Positions 1 through 9,788 are shown, counted from the first letter of the stretch. The stretch: DNA of 64,000 nt from Roseibium sp. (GCA_017643925.1 JAEPML010000005.1:62001-126000), one strand, 5' to 3'. The notes: generated from the sequence alone by a model not told the origin. Program-made: numbers and translations.

Positions 1-404
1 CGGATATCCTCGGCGCCGAACGGATGCCCATCGGACCACTTGTGCCCTTCGCGTGTGTGAAGGGTGAAGATCCGGCCGTCCTCGACCTCGACATCTTCCA
101 GGATGTCCGGAACGAGTTCCAGCTTGTCGTTGTAGCCGACCAGACGGGCGTAGCCCCAAACGTTGATCAGGCGAACGTCCTTGGAGCGACCGATCAGCGT
201 ATCGAGCGAACCGCCCTGCTTGCCGACCTTCCGGCCCTTGGCTTCCAGATCAACGACCAGGGGTTCACTTGGAACACGCTCCGCCACCGGCGGCAACGAG
301 GCGTCCAGCCCGGGCGTTTCCTTGAGATCGAGCGCGACCGACGGCCCCGCTATCATGGTTGCGGTCAGGAAGAGTCCCGCACCGATGGTTTTCATAAGCT
401 TCAT
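1..404 (-). CDS. Peptide ABC transporter substrate-binding protein (N-terminal part; runs off window start)
   Basis: Reading leftwards from the ATG at 404, the frame stays open to base 1, giving about 134 residues. The N-terminus (MKLMKTIGAGLFLTATMIAG...) is a signal peptide with an Ala-rich cleavage region. It is followed by a sequence typical of family 5 extracellular solute-binding proteins (DppA/OppA type), including a strand read as GYNDKLELVPDILEDVEVED and a segment ending HKWSDGHPFGAEDI. The start codon overlaps the stop codon of the upstream ATPase gene as ATGA, so the two are translationally coupled. It would act in the periplasm and deliver peptides to the permease that should follow outside the window. 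The substrate cannot be fixed from this fragment. Confidence 0.88.
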   Translation of the reverse strand, partial: MKLMKTIGAGLFLTATMIAGPSVALDLKETPGLDASLPPVAERVPSEPLVVDLEAKGRKVGKQGGSLDTLIGRSKDVRLINVWGYARLVGYNDKLELVPDILEDVEVEDGRIFTLHTREGHKWSDGHPFGAEDI

Positions 405-2287
405 GCTGCTGTCCCCTCGAGTGCCCCGGTGTTCTTCAGTCCAGGTGCACAGACAAAATGATCCGGTTCCATTTCAACAAGAGAAGGTTCCATGCCTTCC
501 AGGAGCTGGAAAGGTTCCGGCCATAAATGCGGCTCTGACGCCCGATTGGCATCGAGAGCGGCAAAATCAAGCGGCGCTGACAGGTCCGGTTCCGGAACCG
601 CTGACAAGAGCGCCTTGGTATATGGATGAAGCGGATTGCCGACGACGGTGCGCGTTTCGCCCAGTTCGACAAGGCGTCCGCGGCACATGACTGCGATCCT
701 GTCAGCCACGTAATCGACCACAGCCAGGTTATGGCTGACAAACAGGTACGTCAGATTGAGATCCCGTTTCAGGTCCTGAAGCAGGTTCAGGATCTGCGCC
801 TGCACGGAGACGTCCAGAGCGGAAGTCGGCTCGTCGCACAAGATGAATTCGGGATTGAGCGCGAGGGCGCGGGCAATGCCGATACGCTGGCGCTGTCCAC
901 CGGAGAAGGAATGCGGATAGCGGCGCAGGAACCTCGGATCCAGGCCAACAAGGCTCATCAGGTTGCGAACCCGCTCGGCGCGTTCTTCAGGTGTGCCGAC
1001 CCCGTGAACCTCGAGCGGTTCCGTCAAGGTGTCGTTGATCGTCATGCGGGGATTGAGCGACGAGAAGGGATCCTGGAAGATCAGCTGGACCCGTCGCCGA
1101 TAATCCATGAGTTCCTGCCCCTTGAGATTGGCAATGTCCTCAAGGCCTTGTCCGCGATTGTAGAGGATGTCTCCGCCTTCGACTTCGAGCGCCCGCAGGA
1201 TCGCCTTTGCCGCAGTGGTCTTTCCGGATCCGGATTCTCCGACCAGCCCGAGACATTCCCCTCGCCGGATGGTCAGGTTGATCTGATCGAGCGCCGTCAT
1301 GGTCTTTGTCTTGCCGCCCAGGAAAGAGCCCTTGCGCAAGGTGAATTTCTTGGTGACGTTGCGCATTTCGACGAGCGGTTCGCCGGGCGCGACATCGCAA
1401 TGCGGCCGATTGCTGGTCAGATCTTCGGATTTCAGCTCGATCGGACGGATCGGCACCAGCCGCTCGTCCTTGTCCATGTGGAAACTGGGCACGGCATGCA
1501 GCAGCGCTTTCAGGTAATCGTGCTGCGGATTGGAAAACAGCTGCTCGGCGGTGCCCTTTTCCAGGATCTTGCCGTGATAGATCACCGCAATTTCGTCGGC
1601 CATGTTTGCCACGACGCCAAAATCATGGGTGATCATCAGGACGGACATGCGCAGTTCGGACTGCACTTCCTTGATAAGTTTCAGGATCTCCGCCTGAATG
1701 GTGACATCAAGGGCCGTTGTCGGCTCATCGGCGATCAACAATGCCGGGTGACAGATCATGGCCATGGCAATCATGGCCCTCTGGCGGAGACCGCCGGAGA
1801 GTTCGAAAGGATAGGTGTCCAGTCCGCGCACGGGATCCGGGAACTGAACCAGTTGCAGCATTTCCCGCGTCAGTTCGCGGGCTTCGGCACCCGAAACATT
1901 TCTATGAAGCAACGCCGCTTCGCCAATCTGGTCCCCGATCGTGTGCAACGGCGACAGCGAGGTCATCGGCTCCTGGAAGATGATCGCGACCCGGTTTCCG
2001 CGCAGGTGGCGCATCTTCGGGCCCTTGCGTTCAAGCGATGCAATATCGACGGGAGGCTCGGCACCGCTCGGGTCTGCAAGGATGACCTTTCCGGAGGTCA
2101 CGGAAGCCATCTGGGGCAAAAGCCCCATGATTGTCTGAGAAATTACCGTCTTGCCCGACCCGGATTCACCAACAAGCGCAACCGTCCGGTTTTCTGGCAC
2201 GACGAAAGAGACATCGTCGACAGCCCGGACCTGGCCTTCCGCTGTATTAAAATCGACAGTCAGTCCCTCAATCGAGAGAACATTCAC
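401..2287 (-). CDS. Peptide ABC transporter ATP-binding protein, fused DppD-DppF type
   Basis: A 628-aa protein with two complete ABC ATPase domains in tandem, as in YejF-like proteins. Domain 1 has Walker A GESGSGKT at 40-47, signature LSGGLRQR (Leu instead of the usual Met) and Walker B LLIADEPTTALD. Domain 2 has GESGSGKTT, FSGGQRQR and FILCDEPTSALD. Each half ends with an oligopeptide-transporter extension (NPxHxYxKALLxAVP). It energises uptake of peptides or related solutes through a membrane permease pair not seen here. I start at GTG 2287 because GGGAGG lies 9 nt upstream; an in-frame upstream extension lacks such a site. Its stop overlaps the ATG of the binding protein. A CRP-like palindrome lies about 124 bp upstream. 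Confidence 0.93.
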   Translation of the reverse strand: MNVLSIEGLTVDFNTAEGQVRAVDDVSFVVPENRTVALVGESGSGKTVISQTIMGLLPQMASVTSGKVILADPSGAEPPVDIASLERKGPKMRHLRGNRVAIIFQEPMTSLSPLHTIGDQIGEAALLHRNVSGAEARELTREMLQLVQFPDPVRGLDTYPFELSGGLRQRAMIAMAMICHPALLIADEPTTALDVTIQAEILKLIKEVQSELRMSVLMITHDFGVVANMADEIAVIYHGKILEKGTAEQLFSNPQHDYLKALLHAVPSFHMDKDERLVPIRPIELKSEDLTSNRPHCDVAPGEPLVEMRNVTKKFTLRKGSFLGGKTKTMTALDQINLTIRRGECLGLVGESGSGKTTAAKAILRALEVEGGDILYNRGQGLEDIANLKGQELMDYRRRVQLIFQDPFSSLNPRMTINDTLTEPLEVHGVGTPEERAERVRNLMSLVGLDPRFLRRYPHSFSGGQRQRIGIARALALNPEFILCDEPTSALDVSVQAQILNLLQDLKRDLNLTYLFVSHNLAVVDYVADRIAVMCRGRLVELGETRTVVGNPLHPYTKALLSAVPEPDLSAPLDFAALDANRASEPHLWPEPFQLLEGMEPSLVEMEPDHFVCAPGLKNTGALEGTAA

Positions 2288-2402
2288 CGTGCGTTTCCTC
2301 CCCGGCAAGGATTGTCTGCAAGAGGCCTAATAAGCCCTCAATATTGCAGTAAGACAACCAAATTCGCCAAGCGATAGCAATGCAGAATTATGGGCACGGC
2401 AT

Positions 2403-2420
2403 CTGTGACATAGATCACAG
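2403..2420. promoter_or_regulatory. CRP-type palindrome upstream of the peptide ABC operon
   Basis: CTGTGA-CATAGA-TCACAG is a perfect inverted repeat matching the classical CRP consensus TGTGA-N6-TCACA in all ten specified bases. It sits between the stop of the cyclase gene (2478) and the GTG of the ABC ATPase gene (2287), centred about 124 bp before the latter. That is compatible with activation of a promoter serving the ABC operon. The link to cAMP is an inference from the consensus and from the cyclase next door. Confidence 0.72.
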
Positions 2421-2477
2421 GTTCGGAAATTGCTTCAATTGATTAGAATCTTGATCTGACGAAGAACTGGCCGCTGC

Positions 2478-4358
2478 CTATTCAGCCGCACTGACTGGCA
2501 CGTTTTCTGCGGAATCGATTGAAGTATCGGGGGCATAGAACGGGTCCAGCCGGTAGACTTCCATGGTGCCGCTGCGGCCGCGCAGGTTGTGTTTGCCGAC
2601 AGGCTGGTAGTGGGTCTCCGCAGGCAACCGGGCGATTGTGTCGGAACTCGCCAGAATCACTATTTCAGGTCTGTCCTCGGCCTCGCGTCCAAGCGTCTGC
2701 AGTCGCTCCGCCGCGTTCACCGTGTCTCCAACAACGGTATAGTTCCACCGGTCAAAGGCACCGACATTGCCGACGACGGCCGGGCCAGAATGGATTCCGA
2801 TGCGAAGCTGGATCACGGGCCGGCCTTCCGAACGCGCCTTTTCGTTGGCCTCGTGCTGGGCAACCGCAATTCTGCGCGCGGTTCTGACCGCTGCTTCCGC
2901 GTGATCGGCTCTTTCGTCAGGCGCACCCCAGAAGGCCAGCATGCCGTCGCCGAGGAACTTGTCGACGGTGCCGCCATCGCTTTCAACCGCTTCGACCAGG
3001 ATGGCGAAATGGTCATTCAGCAACCCTGCCGTTTCTTCCGCGCTCAGGTTTTCCGAAATTGCGGTGAAGCCGACAATGTCGGTGAAGAAGACTGTCAGGT
3101 CCATCTCGCGGGCTTCTGCAGCCTTGCTGCCTCCAAGCCGCATCAGCTTGATAAACAGGGAACGCGGCACATAGGTGTTCATGGCCTTGAGACCCTCAAC
3201 CATGGAGTTGAAGGCCAGCGCCACCTGGTCAAGCTCGGCGACCCTGCTGCGCGGCAGCGGTTCGACCTCATTCAGCGAAAGCTCGCCGATCCTGCGGGAC
3301 TGAACGGCAAGATTTCTGAGCGGCCTTGCGACACGTCGACCGATCCAGAACGCGACCAGAACCGACACCACCAGGGCACCAAACCCGACAAACATGGACC
3401 CCGCCAGACGCTGGACCTCACGTGACACGGTCGCCCCGCGGTAATACTGGCCAATCGTCCAGGGTCGGTCGCTGAAGCCGCCGATTTCGGCTTTCATCAG
3501 GATGAATTCTTCTTCCCCGGCTTCCACGATAGACACGCTCACACCCAGGTCGGCGGCCTTTTCAAATTCTTCCAGGGGCGTTTCATCGACCATCGCAGCC
3601 AGAACGGGATCGCCGGCGCGTTGCCAGGAAATCGGCAGTTTGCCATTCAGCTGCCCGCCGATCTGCAGACGCTGCGCGTCCGAATGCATGATGAGATTGC
3701 CGTCATCGGAAATGATGAAGATCGAGTTGTCCGGTCCCTCGTCCAGCGAGGAAACGATCTCCGTCAGGTCCTCCATGGAACTTGCTGCCGTGAGCACACC
3801 GATCATTTCGTCGTTCTGGACGACCGGAACGGAAACATTTGCAAAGAGGCCGACTTCGTGCACGACGATCGGTCCCCAGGTGGGCGGGCTTGTCTTCGTG
3901 ATCACGGGCAGGTCCGGTGAATCGAGCCCAGGTGGTGGCTTGGCGCTGTCTATGTGCCAGATCTTGCCGGAGGGCGCGCGATAGACGCCGATACGCCGTC
4001 CATCCACGTCCGTCAGTGACAGGATGGTCAGATCGCGGTTCGCTTCAAGAGCAATCGACAGATCCTGCAAGGTCCTCTTGCGGTTTTCGAAGCCCAGCGT
4101 GCCATCGTCGAAATAGGGTTTCAGCCCGACCACCGAGTTCTGGACCGAACCGAAATGGGTCGTCAATTGCTGTTCCAGCGCCTGGGTGCTCAGGACCGTC
4201 TTGTCATTCAGCAGCGAAAACGTGTTCTGAAAATTTGCCGAAACGGACAATGCCAGGACCGCGCCGATCGCGATTGCCACGAAAGCACCAAAACCCAAGC
4301 CAACGACGGTCGTGAGCGGTAGAATGATACGGCGACCTGAGCGGTTCCGTTTCTTCAT
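2478..4358 (-). CDS. Membrane-bound class III adenylate/guanylate cyclase with Cache-like sensor and HAMP
   Basis: A 626-aa protein. TM1 is at about 11-38, then a long extracytoplasmic sensor region resembling a Cache domain (about 45-315), TM2 at 322-340, HAMP at about 341-395, and a class III catalytic domain from 418. Metal-binding aspartates are D427 (FFTDIVGFT) and D471 (KFLGDGMLAFWGAP). The VVGDTVNAAERL segment at 542-553 carries the conserved Asp, Asn and Arg. All catalytic residues look present, so it should make cyclic nucleotide in response to a periplasmic ligand. The ATG at 4358 has AAGGA upstream; an in-frame TTG at 4400 is less likely. A perfect CRP-like site lies just beyond its 3' end. 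Whether ATP or GTP is the substrate is not settled. Confidence 0.9.
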   Translation of the reverse strand: MKKRNRSGRRIILPLTTVVGLGFGAFVAIAIGAVLALSVSANFQNTFSLLNDKTVLSTQALEQQLTTHFGSVQNSVVGLKPYFDDGTLGFENRKRTLQDLSIALEANRDLTILSLTDVDGRRIGVYRAPSGKIWHIDSAKPPPGLDSPDLPVITKTSPPTWGPIVVHEVGLFANVSVPVVQNDEMIGVLTAASSMEDLTEIVSSLDEGPDNSIFIISDDGNLIMHSDAQRLQIGGQLNGKLPISWQRAGDPVLAAMVDETPLEEFEKAADLGVSVSIVEAGEEEFILMKAEIGGFSDRPWTIGQYYRGATVSREVQRLAGSMFVGFGALVVSVLVAFWIGRRVARPLRNLAVQSRRIGELSLNEVEPLPRSRVAELDQVALAFNSMVEGLKAMNTYVPRSLFIKLMRLGGSKAAEAREMDLTVFFTDIVGFTAISENLSAEETAGLLNDHFAILVEAVESDGGTVDKFLGDGMLAFWGAPDERADHAEAAVRTARRIAVAQHEANEKARSEGRPVIQLRIGIHSGPAVVGNVGAFDRWNYTVVGDTVNAAERLQTLGREAEDRPEIVILASSDTIARLPAETHYQPVGKHNLRGRSGTMEVYRLDPFYAPDTSIDSAENVPVSAAE

Positions 4359-4456
4359 CGGGCGTGGTCCTTGTTTCAACTCATTCAGCTTACCTGCCAA
4401 GAACTTGGCGTCAAATTAAGGCAGGGCCAATGTTTCCCCAGAACATGGAGTATATT

Positions 4457-5050
4457 TCAGTCGGCTTTTGCCGAGAATTTCCGCAGGGCGAGTTCCTGCA
4501 AAAGAATGATGGTCTTTGAGTCCCGGATTTCGCCGTTTCGAATCATGTCGAGCGCCTTTTCAAGCGGAACGTGAAGAACCTCGATATCCTCCCCTTCGTC
4601 CTCCTTGCCGCCGCCGGAAGTAACCTGATCCTTCATATGGTACGTGCCGGTGAAAAACGCCAGATACTCCGTGACGGACCCCGGGCTCATGTGAACATCG
4701 TAAAGGTGCTGCAGCGCAGAGACCTGAAAACCGGTTTCCTCGATGAGTTCTTCGCGGATCCTTTCCGCCGGGTCCATGCCTTCCAGCAAACCTGCCGGCG
4801 CCTCGATCACGAACGGGTCACGCCCGGTCAGCCAGACCGGCAACCGGAACTGCCGGGTGAGAAGGACACAATCGGTCTCCGGATTGTGGAGAAGACACAC
4901 GGCTCCGTGGCCACGGTCATAAACCTCACGAACCTGTTCCTGCCATTCGCCGTCGCGCCGACGATAGCTGACCCGGTACTTGGTCAAGGTGGCCCAGTTA
5001 TCCGAGAGCACCTCGCTGTCGAGCACCTTCAGATAGTCGGTGTTTTCCAT
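4457..5050 (-). CDS. nudK: Nudix hydrolase, NudK (GDP-mannose pyrophosphatase) type
   Basis: A 197-aa protein with a Nudix box spanning GLLEGMDPAERIREELIEET, which supplies the metal-binding REELIEE core. The flanking MSPGSVTEYLAFFTGTY and the N-terminal VLLTRQFRLPVW are characteristic of the NudK/YffH branch (ADP-ribose or GDP-sugar pyrophosphatases). Length fits the family (about 190 aa). It would hydrolyse nucleotide sugars in the cytoplasm. It lies downstream of the CoA-transferase gene with only 13 bp between them, so co-transcription is likely. The symbol rests on family resemblance and the exact substrate is not proven. Confidence 0.85.
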   Translation of the reverse strand: MENTDYLKVLDSEVLSDNWATLTKYRVSYRRRDGEWQEQVREVYDRGHGAVCLLHNPETDCVLLTRQFRLPVWLTGRDPFVIEAPAGLLEGMDPAERIREELIEETGFQVSALQHLYDVHMSPGSVTEYLAFFTGTYHMKDQVTSGGGKEDEGEDIEVLHVPLEKALDMIRNGEIRDSKTIILLQELALRKFSAKAD

Positions 5051-5063
5051 GCGGCCATTGTTC

Positions 5064-6242
5064 CTAGTTTTTTGAGCTCAGACCCAGCTCGGCAAGTATT
5101 TCCTGCGTGTGTTCACCCAACGCGGGCGCAGCGCGATCAAGAACAAGTTCGGCGTTCTGAAAACTGATCGGTGTGCGCACCGATTCGACATGACCGCCTT
5201 CGACACCGCTTGCGGGCAATGCGACCTTCAGGCCCCGGTGTTGCACCTGCGCGTCGTTGAACACATCCTCGACCGAGTTGATGGGCCCCGCCGGTACACC
5301 CTCCAGCTCCAGCGCAGCCAGCAAATCGTCCCGCGTTCTGGTGGAGGTTTCAGCTGTCAGGATGGGAACCAATTCGCTTCGGGCGGACACCCGGGCGGCG
5401 TTGGTTGCGAATTTCGGCTTGTCGGCCAGTTCCGGCAGGCCGAGCACGCCACACAATCTCCTGAACTGCCCGTCATTGCCGACCGCGATGATCAGATGGC
5501 CGTCACTGGCCGGGAACACCTGGTAGGGCACAATGTTAGGATGGGCATTGCCCAGTCGCTTGGGGGCCTTGCCCGACACGAAATAATTGAGCGCCTGATT
5601 GGCCAACACACCGACCTGCGCGTCGAGAAGCGCCATGTCGACCCACTCGCCTTCACCCGTTTCGTCCCGCCGACGCAATGCGGCAAGAACACCGATGACG
5701 CCGTAGAGGCCGGTGAAGACATCGGCAAAGGCGACACCGATCTTCTGCGGATCTCCGTCCGGATCGCCGGTCAGGTCCATGATGCCGCCCATGCCCTGGA
5801 TCATGAAGTCGTACCCGGCGCGGTGGGCATAAGGCCCTTCCTGGCCAAAACCTGTAATGGAGCAATAGACAAGCTTCGGATTGACCTTCTTCAGGCTTTC
5901 GTAGTCCAGCCCGTATTTGGCCAGGCCGCCGACCTTGAAGTTTTCGATGACAACATCGGCTTCGCTGACCAGGCGACGCACGATATCCTGTCCCTCATCC
6001 GTACGGAAATCGACAGTGATCGAACGCTTGCCCCGGTTGCAGGCATGAAAATAGGCCGCATCACGGTCCTTACCGGCCTCGTCGCGCACGAAAGGCGGCC
6101 CCCATCCCCTGGTATCGTCCCCTTGAGGGCTTTCGACCTTGATCACATCTGCGCCAAGGTCCGCCAGTGTCTGTCCCGTCCATGGCCCCGCAAGAATGCG
6201 AGCGAGTTCGATAACCTTTATGCCCTTCAGCGGCGCGGTCAT
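5064..6242 (-). CDS. CaiB/BaiF family CoA-transferase (class III)
   Basis: A 392-aa protein, full length for class III CoA-transferases. It opens with the family N-terminus (LKGIKVIELARILAGPW), has the CoA-pocket segment KRSITVDFRTDEGQ and ends conventionally. The catalytic aspartate of formyl-CoA transferase-like enzymes corresponds to D145 in AHRAGYDFMIQGMGG. It would move CoA between carboxylic acids; the acid pair is unknown. It sits 29 bp after the methyltransferase gene and 13 bp before nudK on the same strand, suggesting a small operon. AAGGA precedes the ATG. Confidence 0.92.
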   Translation of the reverse strand: MTAPLKGIKVIELARILAGPWTGQTLADLGADVIKVESPQGDDTRGWGPPFVRDEAGKDRDAAYFHACNRGKRSITVDFRTDEGQDIVRRLVSEADVVIENFKVGGLAKYGLDYESLKKVNPKLVYCSITGFGQEGPYAHRAGYDFMIQGMGGIMDLTGDPDGDPQKIGVAFADVFTGLYGVIGVLAALRRRDETGEGEWVDMALLDAQVGVLANQALNYFVSGKAPKRLGNAHPNIVPYQVFPASDGHLIIAVGNDGQFRRLCGVLGLPELADKPKFATNAARVSARSELVPILTAETSTRTRDDLLAALELEGVPAGPINSVEDVFNDAQVQHRGLKVALPASGVEGGHVESVRTPISFQNAELVLDRAAPALGEHTQEILAELGLSSKN

Positions 6243-6271
6243 TGTCTTTTCCTTAGTGGTGACGGAAGCCC

Positions 6272-6769
6272 TCAGACTTCGGACGCTTTTCGATAGATAT
6301 GGTACCGGCCGGGATGGATTCCCTCAGGCTTTTCAAGTCTTTCGAAATTCGGGAGATCCAGCTCCAGCGCAGTCAGGACAAACCCGCCAACAGCCATGCG
6401 TTCGTTGATCAGCGGCGCGAGCCAGTTGACGATTGCGAGATCGTTGGTCGGGTCTGCCGAACCGATATCGATATGGGCAAAGGACGCCCTGGCCCCGACG
6501 CGGGGACCGCAAAATGCCAGCGTGTCGCGAATGTCGCCGAGAATCATGTGCTCGGCATCCGGCGCACAGCTCGGATGGCAGTTCATGGCGAAATCAAAGA
6601 CGAAAATCTCCTTGTCGGGGTAAATTTCCCGCAAGTGGTCGTAGGTCCTGCCATTGCCAAGACCAAGCTCCAGAACCGGCCCCTCAACCTCGTTGACCTT
6701 GTCGACAAGATACTCAAGCAAAATCTTCTGCGAAGTCATACGGCGGATAAAGCTGTCCAAACGGCTCAT
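6272..6769 (-). CDS. Class I SAM-dependent methyltransferase-like protein
   Basis: A 165-aa protein with a glycine-rich motif I (VLELGLGNGRTYDHL) after a helical N-terminus, an acidic strand end (FVFDFAMN), and FAHIDIGSADPTNDL resembling a post-motif region. The C-terminal strands are short. It looks like a compact Rossmann methyltransferase family common in Rhizobiales; its substrate is unknown. It heads the leftward run with the CoA-transferase and nudK genes and diverges from pepN across 216 bp. The ATG at 6769 has AGGGA about 10 nt upstream. Confidence 0.75.
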   Translation of the reverse strand: MSRLDSFIRRMTSQKILLEYLVDKVNEVEGPVLELGLGNGRTYDHLREIYPDKEIFVFDFAMNCHPSCAPDAEHMILGDIRDTLAFCGPRVGARASFAHIDIGSADPTNDLAIVNWLAPLINERMAVGGFVLTALELDLPNFERLEKPEGIHPGRYHIYRKASEV

Positions 6770-6985
6770 TAATCAGATCCCTGTAACCCTTAATGGACAT
6801 CACATAGACAATGCCTTGTCTCAGGTCAAAACCAAGAATGCCCGATCCGCTACTATTTTGGTTCGGTGACTGAAGTTGTTCGGTTCCCGATATTCGGAAC
6901 TTTGCCGTATACGAGGTTCATGGTAACGGCTAGGATTCATCCGAAGCCCGCACATGCTTACCCGCGGAAATTACTGGAGATTTCG

Positions 6986-9631
6986 ATGCAATCCGAAACG
7001 GCACCGGCCATCCGGCTGGAAGACTACAAAGCCCCGGCCTACCGCATCGAAGAGGTCCGGCTGGATGTAATGCTCGATCCGACCGCGACCCAGGTGACAG
7101 CCACTTTGAGCGTCGTCAGACCGGAAGAGACCGAGGCCGGGACACCACTGGTGCTTGATGGCGATGAGCTCGTTCTTTCGGGTATTGATCTGGATGGTGA
7201 ACCCCTGCCTCAAGACGCGTTTCAGGCAACGCCCCAAAGACTTGAGATATCCGGACCAGCTCCCAACCACTTCGAGCTGACCATCCGGACGGAGCTCAAC
7301 CCCGACGCAAATACAAAGCTCATGGGATTGTATCGGTCATCCGGGACCTTCTGCACACAGTGTGAAGCAGAAGGTTTCAGGCGGATCACATATTTCCTCG
7401 ACCGTCCCGACGTTCTCTCGGTCTATACGACACGGCTTGAAGCACCGATTTCGACCTGTCCGGTTCTGCTTGCGAACGGAAACCTTGTTGACGCAGGAAA
7501 TGTCGCCGGTACGGACCGCCATTATGCCATCTGGCATGACCCACATCCCAAGCCTGCCTACCTCTTTGCGATGGTTGCCGGCGACCTTGCGGAAGTCAGC
7601 GACAGGTTCACTACGGCATCCGGCAAGGAGGTCGACCTCAATATCTATGTCGAACACGGGAAGGAAACCCTGTGTGACTGGGCGATGGATTCCCTCAAAC
7701 GGTCCATGGCCTGGGACGAGGAGGCTTACGGCCGGGAATATGACCTGGACGTGTTCAACATCGTCGCCGTCTCGGACTTCAACATGGGGGCCATGGAGAA
7801 CAAGGGCCTCAACATCTTCAATGACAAATATGTGCTTGCCGACCCGGAGACGGCAAGCGACCAGGACTACGCCAATATCGAGGCCGTGATCGCGCATGAA
7901 TATTTTCACAATTGGACCGGCAACCGCATTACCTGCCGCGACTGGTTTCAACTCTGTCTGAAGGAAGGGCTGACGGTCTTTCGCGACCAGGAGTTCTCTG
8001 CTGACATGCGGTCCCGCGCGGTCAAGCGCATTGCGGACGTCCGGCTGTTGAAATCCCACCAGTTTCCGGAGGATGCCGGTCCGCTCGCCCATCCGGTCAG
8101 GCCAAAAATTTATCATGAAATCAACAACTTCTATACAGCCACTGTCTACGAAAAAGGCGCAGAGGTGGTCCGGATGCTCAAGACGCTTCTGGGAGCGGAG
8201 AAATTCCGGGCCGGTCTGGACCTCTATTTCGAACGCCATGACGGGGAAGCAACGACCATCGAAGCGTTTCTGACCTGTTTCGAAGACGCAGCCTCAACAG
8301 ATCTCAGTCAGTTTTCCCTGTGGTACGAGCAGGCTGGGACACCGCTAGTCACCGTCGACACGGAATACGATCCCGACAGAAAGACATTTGCGATCTCCCT
8401 GTCGCAGGAAATCCCGCCCGTCCCCGGACAGAAGACCAGCAAACCTGCCGTCATTCCGTTGCGTTTCGGATTGATCGGCCCCAATGGTGAAGACATGGCA
8501 CTCGAGCAGCCGCTCGGTGCCGAAACCAGCGAAGATGTCCTTGTTTTGAGCAAAGCCCGCCAGGACGTGACCTTTGAGAAGGTTGCCAGCGAACCGGTAT
8601 TGTCGCTTCTGCGCGACTTTTCCGCGCCGGTGCGGCTCAACCAGAAACTTGAGGCGCGCGAATTGCGCTTTCTAGCCGAGATGGATTCTGACCCGTTCAA
8701 CAGATGGCAAGCCGTCCAGACACTTGCCATGCTGGACCTGGTTCGTCTCACGAAAATGATCCGCGAAGGTCAGGACTGCAGCCCCGACCCCGATGTCATC
8801 GGCATATTCGGGGCGGTTGCAAAAGATGCATCGCTGGATCCTGCCCTGCAGGCTCAAGCCCTCACGCTTCCCAGCGAGGCCGATATCGCCCAGGAATTCG
8901 GCAAGGACGTCGATCCGGACGCCATCCACGCCGCTCGAGTCCTTTTGAGGAGCGAAATTGCCCGCCGGCATGGCGCCGCTCTCATGGAACTCGCCGGGGA
9001 AAGAAGTTCAAATGCGCCCTATTCACCCGATGCGGCGTCCGCCGGACTGAGGGCCTTTGCAAGCCGGGCCCTGCACTATTATTGCGTTTCGGGTAATGAA
9101 GATGCCCCGGCGATCGTCTGGGACCGATTCCAGGCATCCGACAACATGACGGATCGGCTGGCAGCACTGACGCTTCTGGTTCACGACGATCTGCCAAGAC
9201 GGCAAGACGCACTCGATGCGTTTCGCCAGCGCCACAGTGACAGTTCGCTGGCACTCGACAAGTGGTTCATGACGCAGGCGACCGCTCCTGGTGACGACGC
9301 GCTTGCGAACGTGATGTCGCTCCAGTCCCACGAACTCTACGATCCGTCCAATCCGAACAGGGTCCGCTCCCTGCTGCAATCCTTTGCAACGGGCAATCCA
9401 ACCCAGTTCGCGCGCCTGGACGGTGCAGGCTTCGACCTGATCGCGGATGCCGTCCTGTCGATCGACCAGCGCAATCCTCAGGTTGCCTCGCGCCTCCTGA
9501 CCAGTTTTCGCTCCTGGCGTGCGCTGGAACCAAAGCGATCTGCTCTAGCGGAAGCTGCCCTGATCAGGATCTCTTCATATGAAAATCTATCAAGAGACAG
9601 CCGCGACATCGTCGACAGAACTCTGCAATAG
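6986..9631 (+). CDS. pepN: Aminopeptidase N (M1 zinc metallopeptidase)
   Basis: An 881-aa protein, close to E. coli PepN (870 aa). It carries the exopeptidase motif GAMEN at 268-272 and the zinc site HEYFH at 304-308 followed by WTGNRIT, with the third ligand E327 in CLKEGLTVFRD. This layout is specific to bacterial PepN. It removes N-terminal residues from peptides in the cytoplasm. The start at ATG 6986 is chosen for GGAG 6 nt upstream and because MQSETAPAIRLEDYKAP matches the usual PepN beginning; the open frame extends 40 codons further upstream without support. The HK gene follows 157 bp downstream on the same strand. Confidence 0.97.
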   Translation: MQSETAPAIRLEDYKAPAYRIEEVRLDVMLDPTATQVTATLSVVRPEETEAGTPLVLDGDELVLSGIDLDGEPLPQDAFQATPQRLEISGPAPNHFELTIRTELNPDANTKLMGLYRSSGTFCTQCEAEGFRRITYFLDRPDVLSVYTTRLEAPISTCPVLLANGNLVDAGNVAGTDRHYAIWHDPHPKPAYLFAMVAGDLAEVSDRFTTASGKEVDLNIYVEHGKETLCDWAMDSLKRSMAWDEEAYGREYDLDVFNIVAVSDFNMGAMENKGLNIFNDKYVLADPETASDQDYANIEAVIAHEYFHNWTGNRITCRDWFQLCLKEGLTVFRDQEFSADMRSRAVKRIADVRLLKSHQFPEDAGPLAHPVRPKIYHEINNFYTATVYEKGAEVVRMLKTLLGAEKFRAGLDLYFERHDGEATTIEAFLTCFEDAASTDLSQFSLWYEQAGTPLVTVDTEYDPDRKTFAISLSQEIPPVPGQKTSKPAVIPLRFGLIGPNGEDMALEQPLGAETSEDVLVLSKARQDVTFEKVASEPVLSLLRDFSAPVRLNQKLEARELRFLAEMDSDPFNRWQAVQTLAMLDLVRLTKMIREGQDCSPDPDVIGIFGAVAKDASLDPALQAQALTLPSEADIAQEFGKDVDPDAIHAARVLLRSEIARRHGAALMELAGERSSNAPYSPDAASAGLRAFASRALHYYCVSGNEDAPAIVWDRFQASDNMTDRLAALTLLVHDDLPRRQDALDAFRQRHSDSSLALDKWFMTQATAPGDDALANVMSLQSHELYDPSNPNRVRSLLQSFATGNPTQFARLDGAGFDLIADAVLSIDQRNPQVASRLLTSFRSWRALEPKRSALAEAALIRISSYENLSRDSRDIVDRTLQ

Positions 9632-9788
9632 TACCTACTACTAAGCAGCCACTAAAAGAGTGCCTCAAAACAAACGTCCCATTAACCATTTTCTTCTTCA
9701 CTGGGACTAGACAACACCCGTCGTTTTGATTCAAATGGAAGTGATTCGGAGCACTCTCCGGGACGGCGGATACTGAGGCACACTTCCC

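Noticed and set aside
626..2377. Long open frame (583 codons) on the plus strand across the ABC ATPase gene
   Set aside because: It is exactly antisense to a well-supported double ATPase with full Walker and signature motifs, has no family-like sequence, and no RBS. High GC codon bias opens such frames.
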